Notes: generated by a model from the letters alone, not told the origin. A stretch of 64,000 nt of DNA from Cognataquiflexum aquatile (GCF_003316845.1 NZ_QMIK01000004.1:62001-126000); one strand, 5' to 3'; shown: positions 27,182 to 35,838, counted from the first letter of the stretch. Numbers and translations are program-made.

Positions 27182-27562
27182 ATCAGTGAGGTTTAAAAGA
27201 TCAAAATATATGGAACAGAGTTACCATACATTAAGCTGTATTTCAATGATTTACGTCATATTTTAGAAAAATAATTATCAACTTTTCAGGTATTTGATTT
27301 ATCAAGAATTGGTATGTCAATTCTTGGCAAACCACTCTCACTTGGTTTATTCAAAGCCGCTAAAAAGACCGGAATTCCTTCCCTACCAAGAGAACCCTCA
27401 TTGGCTCGATGTTCCCTTCAGTTAACTGTGTTGCTAGATCTAGGTAAGGGCAGGTGAAACCTCCAAAGATTGGTATGGAAATCTTCCAAAGTGGATAAAA
27501 ATGAGATCATTTGTGGGAATATTTTTCTCTAAATATCGCGGTTTTTCGATTAAATTAACAGC
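27182..27562. other. spacer upstream of the CotH gene, with a gene fragment
   Basis: Holds the promoter regions of the CotH gene (minus strand) and the PhyH-like gene (plus strand), and the 73-bp copy of the DUF1905 gene start at 27448-27520. No complete gene is seen. Confidence 0.5.
27448..27520 (-). pseudogene. 5' fragment of the DUF1905 gene (73-bp repeat, right copy)
   Basis: Read on the minus strand from an ATG at 27510 it encodes MISFLSTLEDFHTNLWRFHL, the start of the DUF1905 protein with one changed residue (R for K). The match to the real gene ends at 27448 and the frame then runs into a stop within about 11 codons. It is a truncated duplicate of 20838-20910. Confidence 0.85.
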
Positions 27563-28489
27563 ATGACAAATGATCCCAAATCCAATTATTCGGTCTCCAA
27601 GACTGCTATAACCAAGCTCAATGACCGCAGCAACGGAAAATCATTACATGTAATGTCTGAAGCGGATTGGGATTTTTGGATCCACAATGGCTATGTGATT
27701 ATCAAAAACGCTGTTCCAAAATCTCAGGCAAAAAAGCTGTCGGATTTCCTATGGGAATACGAAGGAAAAGATCCCGAAAATCCGGAGACCTGGTACCGAA
27801 AAACCAATCCCGATATGGAGATGAAGGAACTTGTCAATACCGGAATGGTCGAAATCTACCACCACCAATACCTTTGGGACAACAGGCAGACACCAAAAGT
27901 CCATCAGGCTTTTTCGGATATCTGGGGTACCGAAAAACTTTGGGTGACCATCGACCGGGCCAACCTGAACTTTCCCATCCGGTCCGGATTTGAGTACAAG
28001 GGTTTTATCCATTGGGATTATGACCCCGAAACCAAACCCCAAAATGTGCAAGGCGTCCTTGCCCTCGCAGACCAAACCGATGAAGAAATGGGTGGCTTCC
28101 AATGTATTCCCGAGCTCTACCGGACTTACGATACCTGGAAACTTACTAAACCCATAGACCGCAATTATTTCCAACCCGACACCACCGGATTTGAACTGAC
28201 CAAAGTCAAACTGGAAGCCGGTGACTTGCTGATCTTCAATTCACTTTTGCCGCACGGAATCCGTGCCAACAGGAGCAAGGGCAAAGTTCGCATCGCTCAA
28301 TACCTCTCCATGATGCCTGCCGAACCCGAAAATGAATCCCTCCGTCAGTGGCGCATCCATAGCTGGCAAAGCCGCGAAGCGCTGAAAGGCTATGCCTTTC
28401 CCGGCGATCCTTTACAGCGTGAAAAACAGCATCCTGTAGCGGAATTGACAGATTTGGGGAGAAGGTTATTGGGGTTGGAGGGATGGTAG
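27563..28489 (+). CDS. phytanoyl-CoA dioxygenase (PhyH) family protein
   Basis: A 308-residue soluble Fe(II)/2-oxoglutarate oxygenase. Seen: SEADWDFWIHNGYVIIKNAVP, the family's N-terminal helix; KGFIHWDYDPETKP with the H-x-D iron ligands; DEEMGGFQCIPEL; and LPHGIRANRSKGKVRIAQYLS with the distal histidine and the 2-oxoglutarate-binding arginine. Bacterial members hydroxylate varied small molecules and the substrate here is not readable. ATG at 27563 follows directly after the 73-bp repeat region. It stands as a single gene. Confidence 0.87.
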   Translation: MTNDPKSNYSVSKTAITKLNDRSNGKSLHVMSEADWDFWIHNGYVIIKNAVPKSQAKKLSDFLWEYEGKDPENPETWYRKTNPDMEMKELVNTGMVEIYHHQYLWDNRQTPKVHQAFSDIWGTEKLWVTIDRANLNFPIRSGFEYKGFIHWDYDPETKPQNVQGVLALADQTDEEMGGFQCIPELYRTYDTWKLTKPIDRNYFQPDTTGFELTKVKLEAGDLLIFNSLLPHGIRANRSKGKVRIAQYLSMMPAEPENESLRQWRIHSWQSREALKGYAFPGDPLQREKQHPVAELTDLGRRLLGLEGW

Positions 28490-29015
28490 GGGAAGTGGGA
28501 AGTACGAGTTACGAAGTACGAGGGATGAAGGTGGAATTTGGTAAGAGGTGAGAAGTGAGAGGTGGGAAGTACGATGTGGGAGGTGGGAAGTACGAGGGAG
28601 GAAGGTGGAATTTGGTAAGAGGTGAGAAGTAAGAGGTGGGAAGTAAGAAGTAAGAGGTGAGAAGTGAGAGACAAGAGCCGAGATGAGGGAGAAGTGAGAG
28701 GTTAAGGTAGCTAAAGGGTAACCCAGAGTCGGAGTATGGGTAAGGGAGACACGGAGTATCGGTAGGAGAGACACGGAGTATCGGTAGGGGAAGGTGGGGG
28801 GAACTATAACGGGTCTAGGGATTTACTATTGGAGATCCTTAGGTTTAGGACAGCAAGAATTCATTTGAAATTTAGCAGATCATGTTCTGCAGGAGGGGTA
28901 TTAATTAGGCTTCAGAGTCTGAATAAAAATCCCATTTCATTGCTTCCAATGTGATTTTCGGAATGATATTCCTAAATTTAATTTGTTGTCAATCACAAGG
29001 TTTAAATTTTAGAAT
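28490..29015. repeat. GA-rich low-complexity spacer with a 22-bp tandem repeat
   Basis: From 28490 to about 28700 the plus strand is a degenerate mix of GAAGTACGAG, GAGGTGAGAAGTGA and GGAAGGTGGAATTTGGTAAG units (the last at about 28529 and 28603). GAGACACGGAGTATCGGTAG occurs twice with a 22-bp period (28745 and 28767). Beyond 28800 it is ordinary AT-rich spacer leading to the next gene. Long minus-strand ORFs here come from the repeats. Confidence 0.75.
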
Positions 29016-29465
29016 ATGAAGGCTCGGCTTTTTCTTTACCTGCTTCTTGTGCTTCATCTTTTTCTGAGTTTGGGCGCATTGGCCGGAGGTGGAATGCTGG
29101 TCCTCCAACCGGATGGTTCCTTACTTGGTATGGAACCGGGATGGCTTGCTCAATCGCCATTCAGTTCCTACCTCATACCCGGTTTGTTACTCTTCATTTT
29201 TAGCGGTTTGCTTCCATTGTTTTCATTTATTGGGTTACTCTTCAAACCTGAATGGCGATGGTCAAATGCACTCAATATCTACCCAAACAGACATTGGGCC
29301 TGGACATATTCCCTGTATTCAGGCATTATTGTGATTACCTGGATTACGGTTCAGCTGGTCATGACTAGGTATTTTTGGTTGCAGCCGGTCATGATTTTCA
29401 CCGGGCTGCTGATTGTTGTTTTCACTTTGACACCTTCCATCATGAAAAGATTTGAATTGAAATGA
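29016..29465 (+). CDS. four-helix membrane protein, unknown function
   Basis: A 149-residue protein with about four transmembrane helices (residues 4-28, 50-72, 94-114, 121-140) and a loop LFKPEWRWSNALNIYPNRHWAW between helices two and three. This layout is seen in small conserved Bacteroidota membrane proteins; I do not recognise a named family. It overlaps the next small gene by four bases (ATGA), so they form an operon. Confidence 0.75.
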   Translation: MKARLFLYLLLVLHLFLSLGALAGGGMLVLQPDGSLLGMEPGWLAQSPFSSYLIPGLLLFIFSGLLPLFSFIGLLFKPEWRWSNALNIYPNRHWAWTYSLYSGIIVITWITVQLVMTRYFWLQPVMIFTGLLIVVFTLTPSIMKRFELK

Positions 29466-29629
29466 GTGGAAAAATCAACAGGGAGTGGCATGAACAACAC
29501 AAAATGCCAAAAAACCCAACCATCGAACAGCGGATAGCATGGCACCTCGCCCATTCCAAAAATTGTAGCTGCCGCAAAATTGACGGGAAGCTCGCCGAGG
29601 AAATGAAGAGAAGAGGGATAGAGTACTGA
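29462..29629 (+). CDS. 55-residue Cys/His-containing small protein
   Basis: Starts in the ATGA overlap with the membrane-protein gene and ends at the TGA at 29627-29629. The sequence is basic, with WHEQHKMPKNPTIEQRIAWH followed by CSCR, a spacing of histidines and cysteines that could bind a metal. The translational coupling and a composition unlike random sequence support a real gene. Function is unknown. Confidence 0.65.
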   Translation: MSGKINREWHEQHKMPKNPTIEQRIAWHLAHSKNCSCRKIDGKLAEEMKRRGIEY

Positions 29630-29752
29630 AAACACGGTGGTAAATGGACTATCGACTATGGTCTATGGTCTGATTTTCCGCAGCTTTTACTTTAAATTTG
29701 GGCTTCTGGCAATTTGCGGATAATCATCTATTTTTACATAAATCCTTAATTG

Positions 29753-30508
29753 ATGCCATTTACCTTTTCCCATGCTGCGCTTGTTTTTCCCATCAATTGG
29801 GGTTTCAAAAAATGGACTTCCATGACCGGCCTGATCATAGGCAGTATGGTTCCTGATTTCGAAAAATTCATCAACATGAGACCGGGAAATACCTTCAGCC
29901 ACACTTGGGAAGGTATTTTTTGGTTCAGTCTGCCGGTAGGTTTATTGCTTTGCTTTATCTTTCACCTTTTGGTCAGAGATCCCTTGATTGACAACCTACC
30001 GGGACATTTCAGAAAGAGGCTCCATGTGTATAAGGCTGTCAATTGGATTCCGCATTTCAGAAAGCATTATCTCCTTATTTGTATTTCCATCCTCATCGGC
30101 GCATTTTCCCATATTGTATTGGATGACATTACCAAGGACCACGAAAGGTTGGTCAGGTATTTTCCCCTGACCGGGAATGGCATCCACCTCAGCGATGCTA
30201 TTTATTTGTCCTTTTCCCTGATTATAGAGGTTTTGAGTGGCGTAATAGGATTGATGTTGGTTTATTATTTTGTGCTGCGGCTGCCGAAGGTAAGCGTACC
30301 CGGCCAAAGCATTTTCAATAAGATGGTCTATTGGTCTGTTTGCTTCTTGGTAGCGGCGACGGTGGTGTTTTTGCGGATTTCTCTTGACGCTTCAGTGGAT
30401 AAATGGGAATTGATCATCACAACCATTTCAGCTTTTATGATAGGCCTGATGGGTGCGTCGCTTTGGACGAAGATGGGAGCAAGGTCAGCAAGAGGAGGAT
30501 TAGGGTAA
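29753..30508 (+). CDS. DUF4184 family membrane protein
   Basis: A 251-residue protein beginning MPFTFSHAALVFPINWG, the DUF4184 signature, with GLIIGSMVPDFEKFI and FSHIVLDDITKDHERL carrying the acidic/histidine pattern of the related metal-dependent membrane hydrolase-like family. About six transmembrane helices. The ATG at 29753 is the true start (a TTG just before it is incidental). Its last 45 or so codons and the 3' flank are repeated as remnants at 36001 and 38494. Confidence 0.85.
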   Translation: MPFTFSHAALVFPINWGFKKWTSMTGLIIGSMVPDFEKFINMRPGNTFSHTWEGIFWFSLPVGLLLCFIFHLLVRDPLIDNLPGHFRKRLHVYKAVNWIPHFRKHYLLICISILIGAFSHIVLDDITKDHERLVRYFPLTGNGIHLSDAIYLSFSLIIEVLSGVIGLMLVYYFVLRLPKVSVPGQSIFNKMVYWSVCFLVAATVVFLRISLDASVDKWELIITTISAFMIGLMGASLWTKMGARSARGGLG

Positions 30509-30665
30509 AGGCATATATTTCGACTTTTTCCCGAACATGACCCTTAGGATATCCAAATGAAAGCAATTAAGTTTAGGTAATTGAAAAATAACCACAATAT
30601 TGTTTATAGCAGCCGGATTTGGGTAGATATCAACAAGTCTTGTTGATATACAAGCGTTACCTGTA
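30367..30665 (+). repeat. DUF4184 3'-end repeat, copy 1 (intact), left edge of the cassette array
   Basis: It covers the last part of the DUF4184 gene plus about 150 bp downstream. The downstream part has GGATATCCAA, AAGCAATTAAGTTTAGGTAA, an ACAATATTGT palindrome, then TATCAACAAG-T-CTTGTTGATA (a perfect 10-bp inverted repeat at about 30628-30648) and GCGTTAC. Copies 2 and 3 lie at 36001-36245 and 38494-38785. All three end in a GTTA motif shortly before the next gene. Confidence 0.85.
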
Positions 30666-30686
30666 AGCATTACCAACGACAGTACT

Positions 30687-32093
30687 ATGAATGAACATTT
30701 ACAAAATGACTTATTAAACCTTGACAATTTACTTGAAATAGTAAAAGACCAAGGACTTGAATATCTGAACAAACTTTCAGACAGACAAACCTCTACGAAA
30801 AGTGTAAAAAATGGTACACTGAGTTTATCCGAAATCGGTTTGGGGACAATTGGAACGCTTAAAAAATTCAATGAAAGATTTGAACCGATAATTGTATCTT
30901 CTTCTGGACCTCGATATTGGGGATTTGTAACTGGTGGCTCAACACCAGCCGCAATAGTTGGAGATTGGCTAACCACAATTTACGACCAAAATACTTTTGC
31001 AACAAAAGGACAAGGAGATATTTCTGCATTAATTGAATTAGAAACCATACAGTTAATGTTGGACCTTTTTGAATTGCCAAATGATTTTTTAGGGGGATTT
31101 GTTACAGGAGCGACAATGTCTAATTTCACTTGTCTTGCAGTTGCAAGGCAATGGATAGGAAAAGAATTAGGAAAAGATTTTGCGAAGGAAGGTGTTTCTG
31201 GAAATGTAAACATTTTAACTGCAACTCCACATTCTTCTGTTATAAAATCACTTTCACTTTTAGGAATTGGAAACAACAATATAATTAAAGTAAAAATATT
31301 AGATGACAATAGAGAAGCAATAGACATAACTGATTTAGAAAAGAAAATCATTGAACTTCGTGGAGAACCCTTTATACTTATTTCAAGTGGAGGAACAGTA
31401 AATACGGTTGATTTTGATGACTTTCTTGCAATAAAAAAATTGAAAGCGAAGTATAATTTTTGGTGGCATATTGACGCTGCATTTGGTGGTTTTGCGGTAT
31501 GTTCAAAAACACATAAATACCTTGTAGCAGGTTGGGAAAATGCAGACAGTATAACCATTGATTGTCATAAATGGTTAAATGTTCCTTATGAAAGTGCCGT
31601 GTTCTTTGTAAAGGAACAACATAAACATTTACAAATTGAAACATTTCAAAATTCTAATGCCCCGTATTTAGGAAATCCACTTGAAAATTTTAGTTATCTA
31701 AACTTTCTGCCCGAAAATTCAAGACGATTAAAAGCATTACCAGTTTGGTTTTCTCTTATGGCTTATGGCAAAACCGGGTATCAAGGCATTGTAGAAAATT
31801 GTATTGCTTTGTCAAATCAATTCGGACAATTTATAGAAGAAAATAACAACTTTGAATTATTAGCTCCAGTAAGACTAAACACTGTTTGCTTTACATTGAC
31901 AGGAAAAGAAAATCAAGAAAAAGTATATACATATCTAACACTCTTAAACGACACAGGTAAAGTATTTATGACACCAACTATTTACAATGGACAAAAGGGA
32001 ATTAGAGCTGCTTTTGTAAATTGGAGAACAACAAAAAATGACATAGAAATAGCAACAAAACTAATGACTGAAATAATAAATGAACTGAAATAA
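30687..32093 (+). CDS. PLP-dependent group II amino acid decarboxylase
   Basis: A 468-residue enzyme of the aromatic amino acid/glutamate/diaminobutyrate decarboxylase family. Seen: YWGFVTGGSTPAAIVGDWL, FVTGATMSNFTCLAVARQW, the PLP aspartate region WWHIDAAFGGFAVC, and ITIDCHKWLNVPYE with the Schiff-base lysine. It would remove CO2 from an amino acid (aromatic amino acid, glutamate or a diamine precursor) to give an amine; the substrate cannot be read. The DNA is visibly AT-richer than the flanking core genes. It is the first unit of the cassette array, followed by site A. Confidence 0.88.
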   Translation: MNEHLQNDLLNLDNLLEIVKDQGLEYLNKLSDRQTSTKSVKNGTLSLSEIGLGTIGTLKKFNERFEPIIVSSSGPRYWGFVTGGSTPAAIVGDWLTTIYDQNTFATKGQGDISALIELETIQLMLDLFELPNDFLGGFVTGATMSNFTCLAVARQWIGKELGKDFAKEGVSGNVNILTATPHSSVIKSLSLLGIGNNNIIKVKILDDNREAIDITDLEKKIIELRGEPFILISSGGTVNTVDFDDFLAIKKLKAKYNFWWHIDAAFGGFAVCSKTHKYLVAGWENADSITIDCHKWLNVPYESAVFFVKEQHKHLQIETFQNSNAPYLGNPLENFSYLNFLPENSRRLKALPVWFSLMAYGKTGYQGIVENCIALSNQFGQFIEENNNFELLAPVRLNTVCFTLTGKENQEKVYTYLTLLNDTGKVFMTPTIYNGQKGIRAAFVNWRTTKNDIEIATKLMTEIINELK

Positions 32094-32250
32094 TGCCGGC
32101 AGGTAACTGGAGTTTGGTAAAAAAGCGGGTTCAGTGCTTAAATGAAGCTTTGTGCTTCTTAGCAAATTCAGAGCTGGCAGACAGCTTTCGTCTCCGAAAT
32201 CCGCTTCTTCGCCAAGCTGAAAACTGTCAGTGGCAACCCTAAAAAAACAG
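32094..32250 (+). repeat. attC-like site A
   Basis: Left arm AGTTTGGTAAAAAAGCGGGT (32111-32130) pairs with right arm AATCCGCTTCTTCGCCAAGC (32198-32217), allowing G-U pairs. The loop contains CAGTGCTTAAATGAAGCTTT. Outer parts are GGTAACTGG on the left and ACTGTCAGTGGCAA on the right, in the places where integron attC sites have their R'' and R' boxes. It begins at the decarboxylase stop and ends just before the next gene. Confidence 0.7.
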
Positions 32251-32258
32251 CATACTAG

Positions 32259-33227
32259 ATGACGAAAAGACTTGATATATTGGCTATTCTGAATTTTCTG
32301 ATAATTTTTTTATCTAATCAGACTTTTGGACAAAATGCTTTGACAAAGGAAATTCTTTGGACAACTGATTGGAGTCCCAACGGAAAGTACATTGCAATTG
32401 GAGGTAATGTTGACTCTTTAAATATCTACAATAAAGGAAATCTAAAAATACACAAGTCAATCCCAGTAAAGAATACAATCACCCGTATTAAATGGCATCC
32501 TTCAATCAATATAATTGCTATAACGACACAAATGTCAGATGAAAAATCTTTCATTTTCAATCTTGAGACAAATGAAAAAATTGAATTAAGTGGCATCTCA
32601 CCTGACGGGGCAAGAGGAATTGATTGGAATTACACAGGTGACTATTTAGCTGTTGCAGACAATGATGGACAAATATTGATTTATGATATCAAAGGTCAAT
32701 TAATCAGAAAATTTGTAAATCAAGTCAACTCAACCAAAGGAATCACAGCTCTTGATTGGCATCCTAAAAAAAACATGCTTACATCTGTAACTGACAAAAT
32801 TCGTTTTTTTGACATTGAAGGAAATTTGTTGAAATTAATAAAACATAGACAGGAAGATGTAATGTTGTTAAGTATCGCTTGGCATCAATCAGGTGACTTT
32901 TTTGTAACAGGAGATTACGGAGACGAAAAAGACAAATCATTACTTCAATATTGGAATGACCAAGGCGAACTTTTAAAGACCATTGACATCAGCAAAGGAG
33001 AATATAGAAATTTGGCTTGGAATCCAAAAGGTGATAGACTTGCCTCTGCAAGTGACGCTTTGAGAATTTGGGACACAAAAGGAAATCTTATTTCGGAAGG
33101 TAATTCCAAAGACTATTTATGGGGAGTTTCTTGGAATGAAAAAGGGAACAGAATTATCACATCAAGTATGGAACAAAGAATAATACTTTGGAATAAAAAA
33201 GCGGAAAGAATAATTACATTAGAATAA
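32259..33227 (+). CDS. secreted WD40 repeat protein (cassette cargo)
   Basis: A 322-residue protein with a Sec leader (cleaved near NQTFGQ, residue 25) and about seven WD40 blades (TTDWSPNGKYIAIGG, LDWHPKKNMLTSV, GVSWNEKGNRIITSS). It should form one beta propeller in the periplasm or at the surface. No catalytic domain is visible. It is unrelated to its neighbours and AT-rich, and sits alone between sites A and B. Confidence 0.82.
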   Translation: MTKRLDILAILNFLIIFLSNQTFGQNALTKEILWTTDWSPNGKYIAIGGNVDSLNIYNKGNLKIHKSIPVKNTITRIKWHPSINIIAITTQMSDEKSFIFNLETNEKIELSGISPDGARGIDWNYTGDYLAVADNDGQILIYDIKGQLIRKFVNQVNSTKGITALDWHPKKNMLTSVTDKIRFFDIEGNLLKLIKHRQEDVMLLSIAWHQSGDFFVTGDYGDEKDKSLLQYWNDQGELLKTIDISKGEYRNLAWNPKGDRLASASDALRIWDTKGNLISEGNSKDYLWGVSWNEKGNRIITSSMEQRIILWNKKAERIITLE

Positions 33228-33395
33228 AGGGCAGCCGATAGCAGTATTTCGGCAAAATGGCGGGTTTAGTACTAATATGAACATTCAGTTTTCAAATGAA
33301 TATTAGTACAAAAATGAAAGTAAGTGCTTAAAATCCACCACTTCGCCAAGCTGAATCCCGTTGATAGCAAGTGTGACAGACAACAATAACAACAT
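33228..33395 (+). repeat. attC-like site B
   Basis: Left arm TTCGGCAAAATGGCGGGTTT (33248-33267) pairs with right arm AAATCCACCACTTCGCCAAG (33331-33350). An extra perfect stem GTACTAATAT/ATATTAGTAC (33269-33278 and 33300-33309) stands inside the loop, like the variable terminal structure of attC. The right end reads CCGTTGATAGCAAG, with GTTGATA in the R' position. Confidence 0.75.
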
Positions 33396-33404
33396 CATAC
33401 TATA

Positions 33405-33986
33405 ATGCACGACATTCTATTTGACTTTATATCAAAATACATTTCCCTGACTGAGGAGGAGAAGGAGGCAATGCTTTCGTTAGACATATTCCGCACTGTC
33501 AAGAAGGGGACTATTTTACTCAAAGAAGGACAGAAATCGCAGGATGTCTATTTTATCCTAAAGGGATGTTTACGGAAGTATTACATCATCAACGGTGAAG
33601 AAAAAACTACCGCCTTTTTTACAGAAATGGACGCTCTAACACCCCATTGTGCCATCAATAATGCTCCGTCTGAATATTTTATAAGTTGTGAAGAGAATAC
33701 CATCCTGACGGTTGGAAACCCAAAAATGGATATTGAAATTTTTTCCAAGTCTCCAAAATTTGAACTGATGTGTAGAATATTGTCAGAAGAAACGTTGGCC
33801 AAACACCAAATCAATTTTGACGAGTTTAAGACTTCATCCCCTGAACAAAGATACCTGAACTTACTGCAAAACAGACCGGACCTGATTCAACGTGTGCCAC
33901 AACACCAATTGGCAAGTTTCTTGGGTATAAAACCACAATCACTGAGTAGATTAAGAGCAAGAATCTTAGAAAAAAGTAAAGCGTAA
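33405..33986 (+). CDS. Crp/Fnr-family transcriptional regulator
   Basis: A 193-residue cytoplasmic regulator with an N-terminal cyclic-nucleotide-binding-like barrel (KEGQKSQDVYFILKGCLRKYY near residues 44-64) and a C-terminal helix-turn-helix (HQLASFLGIKPQSLSRLRAR, near 168-188). No Fnr-type cysteine cluster is at the N terminus. It may control the following gene, whose start lies 83 bp downstream; such pairs of a Crp-type regulator and a membrane protein are common. It is the first gene after site B. Confidence 0.88.
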   Translation: MHDILFDFISKYISLTEEEKEAMLSLDIFRTVKKGTILLKEGQKSQDVYFILKGCLRKYYIINGEEKTTAFFTEMDALTPHCAINNAPSEYFISCEENTILTVGNPKMDIEIFSKSPKFELMCRILSEETLAKHQINFDEFKTSSPEQRYLNLLQNRPDLIQRVPQHQLASFLGIKPQSLSRLRARILEKSKA

Positions 33987-34069
33987 ATCATTTCTTCACT
34001 TAAGTGAACGATTTGAAGTCTATTGCCAATCCACCTTTGCATTATCCTTTAACATCAATTAAAAAAGAT

Positions 34070-34693
34070 ATGCAAAAGAAGATTTTATGGATTGGACTTG
34101 CCTTAATTTTAGCAGGCAGCTTACAGGTGAAAGCACAGTATGACAAACAAGACAGTACTTACAGAAAGTTTTTTGTGGGAAGTACCTTGTTTTTGTTGGG
34201 CAATTTTGCAACCACAAACAACCCCGAATTCGTTCAACTTAATCTAGGCCATCGCATTACAGGAAAGGATGTGATTTCCCTTGAACTCATAACCTGGAAA
34301 TATGCCTGGCCACTTGGTATCAACCCTATATTTAATCAGGCCTACGGAACACCTGAAGAAAAATTTCCCGGTTATGTAAGAGAATATGGTATTGGCCTTG
34401 CTTATCAACGGTTTTTTTGGAAAGGTCTGTACGTAGCAGTACATGTCATGCCTATGTGGCAAACATTTATGAATGATAACGGAGTAAAAATTGACAACGG
34501 TTTCCATATATTCAATACGAATCGGGTTGGCTATCATATTAAACTCTTTAAAGACAGGTTTTTTATAGAACCATCACTTGGTATTGCCGGCCGACCTTTT
34601 CACACTGAAATGCCTGACGGTTTTAAACAAAAAGATGACAAGTGGCCAAAATACACGTTTGAATTTGGACTGCATTTTGGGTTTAATCTTTAA
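34070..34693 (+). CDS. secreted, probably outer-membrane beta-barrel protein
   Basis: A 207-residue protein with a Sec leader (LIWIGLALILAG-like, cleaved after QVKAQ near residue 24). It has aromatic, amphipathic strands (LISLELITWKY-like stretches, YGIGLAYQRFFWKGLYVAVH) and ends in FGLHFGFNL with a terminal hydrophobic strand typical of barrels. ATG at 34070 is chosen because the leader starts there. It follows the Crp/Fnr gene and may be its target. Specific function is unknown. Confidence 0.72.
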   Translation: MQKKILWIGLALILAGSLQVKAQYDKQDSTYRKFFVGSTLFLLGNFATTNNPEFVQLNLGHRITGKDVISLELITWKYAWPLGINPIFNQAYGTPEEKFPGYVREYGIGLAYQRFFWKGLYVAVHVMPMWQTFMNDNGVKIDNGFHIFNTNRVGYHIKLFKDRFFIEPSLGIAGRPFHTEMPDGFKQKDDKWPKYTFEFGLHFGFNL

Positions 34694-34702
34694 TCTTCAC
34701 TA

Positions 34703-34850
34703 TTATACGCTTCTTTGCCAGTAACCCATTATTCTTCTTCAATCGAGACGGAAGACGGAAGACGGAAGACCGAAGACCGAAGACAGAAGACGGAAGACCC
34801 CCGCCTGTCGTCGGGCAGGGATGTACCGGGCATTTCAGTCCTCAGACGAG
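34703..34850 (-). repeat. dispersed repeat, copy 2 (inverted relative to 965-1063), with GGAAGAC tandem core
   Basis: The ends match copy 1 in reverse: CGCTTCTTTGCCAGTAACCC (34709-34728) and GATGTACCGGGCATTTCAGT (34820-34839). Between them about eight heptamers GGAAGAC/CGAAGAC (about 34751-34798) and a CCCCGCCTGTCGTCGGGCAGG hairpin-like stretch replace the short core of copy 1. It lies between the barrel-protein gene and the MDR gene. Confidence 0.8.
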
Positions 34851-34917
34851 AATTATTATGGTTCCCAAACCTTATGGCATAATTGCGTACATACATAATC
34901 TTTAAAACTACAATAAA

Positions 34918-35838
34918 ATGAAAGCAGTTATTTGCACCAAATACGGACCACCTGAAGTTTTGCAAATTCGGGATGTCCCTAAACCGATACCCAAAGACAG
35001 TCAGATTCTTGTCAAAATAGTTGCTACTGCCGTCAACTCCGGAGATGTAAGGGTTAGAGCGCTTGATGTCAAAGGCTTTATGAAAACAGTAATGCGTTTC
35101 GTTCTTGGTTTTTCTAAACCACGTAAACCTATTTTGGGGACGGTGTTTTCCGGCATAGTAGAGCAAGTAGGAAAAAATGTAAGCAATTTTAAAATTGGTG
35201 ATGAAGTGTATGGTATCACAGGTTTTAATTTTGGCACCTATGCAGCATATATAGCGGTGTCAGATAAAAGTGTTGTTGTCAAAAAGCCATCCAACGCAAC
35301 ATTTGAAGAGGCAGCAGCAATTTGTTTTGGAGGTCAGACTGCCTATTACTTTTTAGAAAAAGCTAAAGTTTCAAAAAAAGCAAACTTAAAAATATTGGTT
35401 TATGGGGCAACAGGGGCTGTAGGAACAGCGGCTATACAAATAGCAAAATACCATAACGCCGAAGTTACGGCCGTTTGCAGCGAACAAGGGAAGGAACTTG
35501 TCCAAGAACTTGGTGCTGATAAGATCATCCTGTACAACAAAGAAGATTATACAAAAACTGCTGAAAAGTTTGATGTTGTTTTTGATGCAGTGGGCAAAAT
35601 CACCAAAAAGCAATGTGGACATTTGTTAAACCATGGAGGGATTTTTAAGTCTGTTGAAAGTTTTGAAATGGCATCTGAAGAAATTGAACAACTGAATTTT
35701 TTACGGGAGCTATTTGAAAAGGGAAGATATAAAGCAACTATAGACAGAACATATTCCATAGATGAAGTTGTAGCTGCCCACAGGTATGTCGACACGGGGA
35801 GAAAGAAAGGAAATGTTGTACTAAAAATAAGTGAATGA
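34918..35838 (+). CDS. NAD(P)-dependent MDR-family alcohol dehydrogenase/quinone oxidoreductase
   Basis: A 306-residue medium-chain reductase. Seen: the N-terminal GroES-like fold with GPPEVLQIRDVPKP and ILVKIVATAVNSGDVRVRALD, GTVFSGIVEQVGKNVSNFKIGDEV, and the Rossmann motif VYGATGAVGTAAIQIAKY near residue 160. No zinc-binding cysteine cluster is visible, so it resembles quinone oxidoreductases (QOR) more than zinc alcohol dehydrogenases. Substrate is unknown. It ends 24 bp before the inverted-repeat core of site D. Confidence 0.88.
   Translation: MKAVICTKYGPPEVLQIRDVPKPIPKDSQILVKIVATAVNSGDVRVRALDVKGFMKTVMRFVLGFSKPRKPILGTVFSGIVEQVGKNVSNFKIGDEVYGITGFNFGTYAAYIAVSDKSVVVKKPSNATFEEAAAICFGGQTAYYFLEKAKVSKKANLKILVYGATGAVGTAAIQIAKYHNAEVTAVCSEQGKELVQELGADKIILYNKEDYTKTAEKFDVVFDAVGKITKKQCGHLLNHGGIFKSVESFEMASEEIEQLNFLRELFEKGRYKATIDRTYSIDEVVAAHRYVDTGRKKGNVVLKISE

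Noticed and set aside
28390..28774. Two long minus-strand ORFs rich in Ser, Leu, Thr and His
   Set aside because: They translate the GA-rich tandem spacer in reverse; the protein repeats mirror the DNA repeats.
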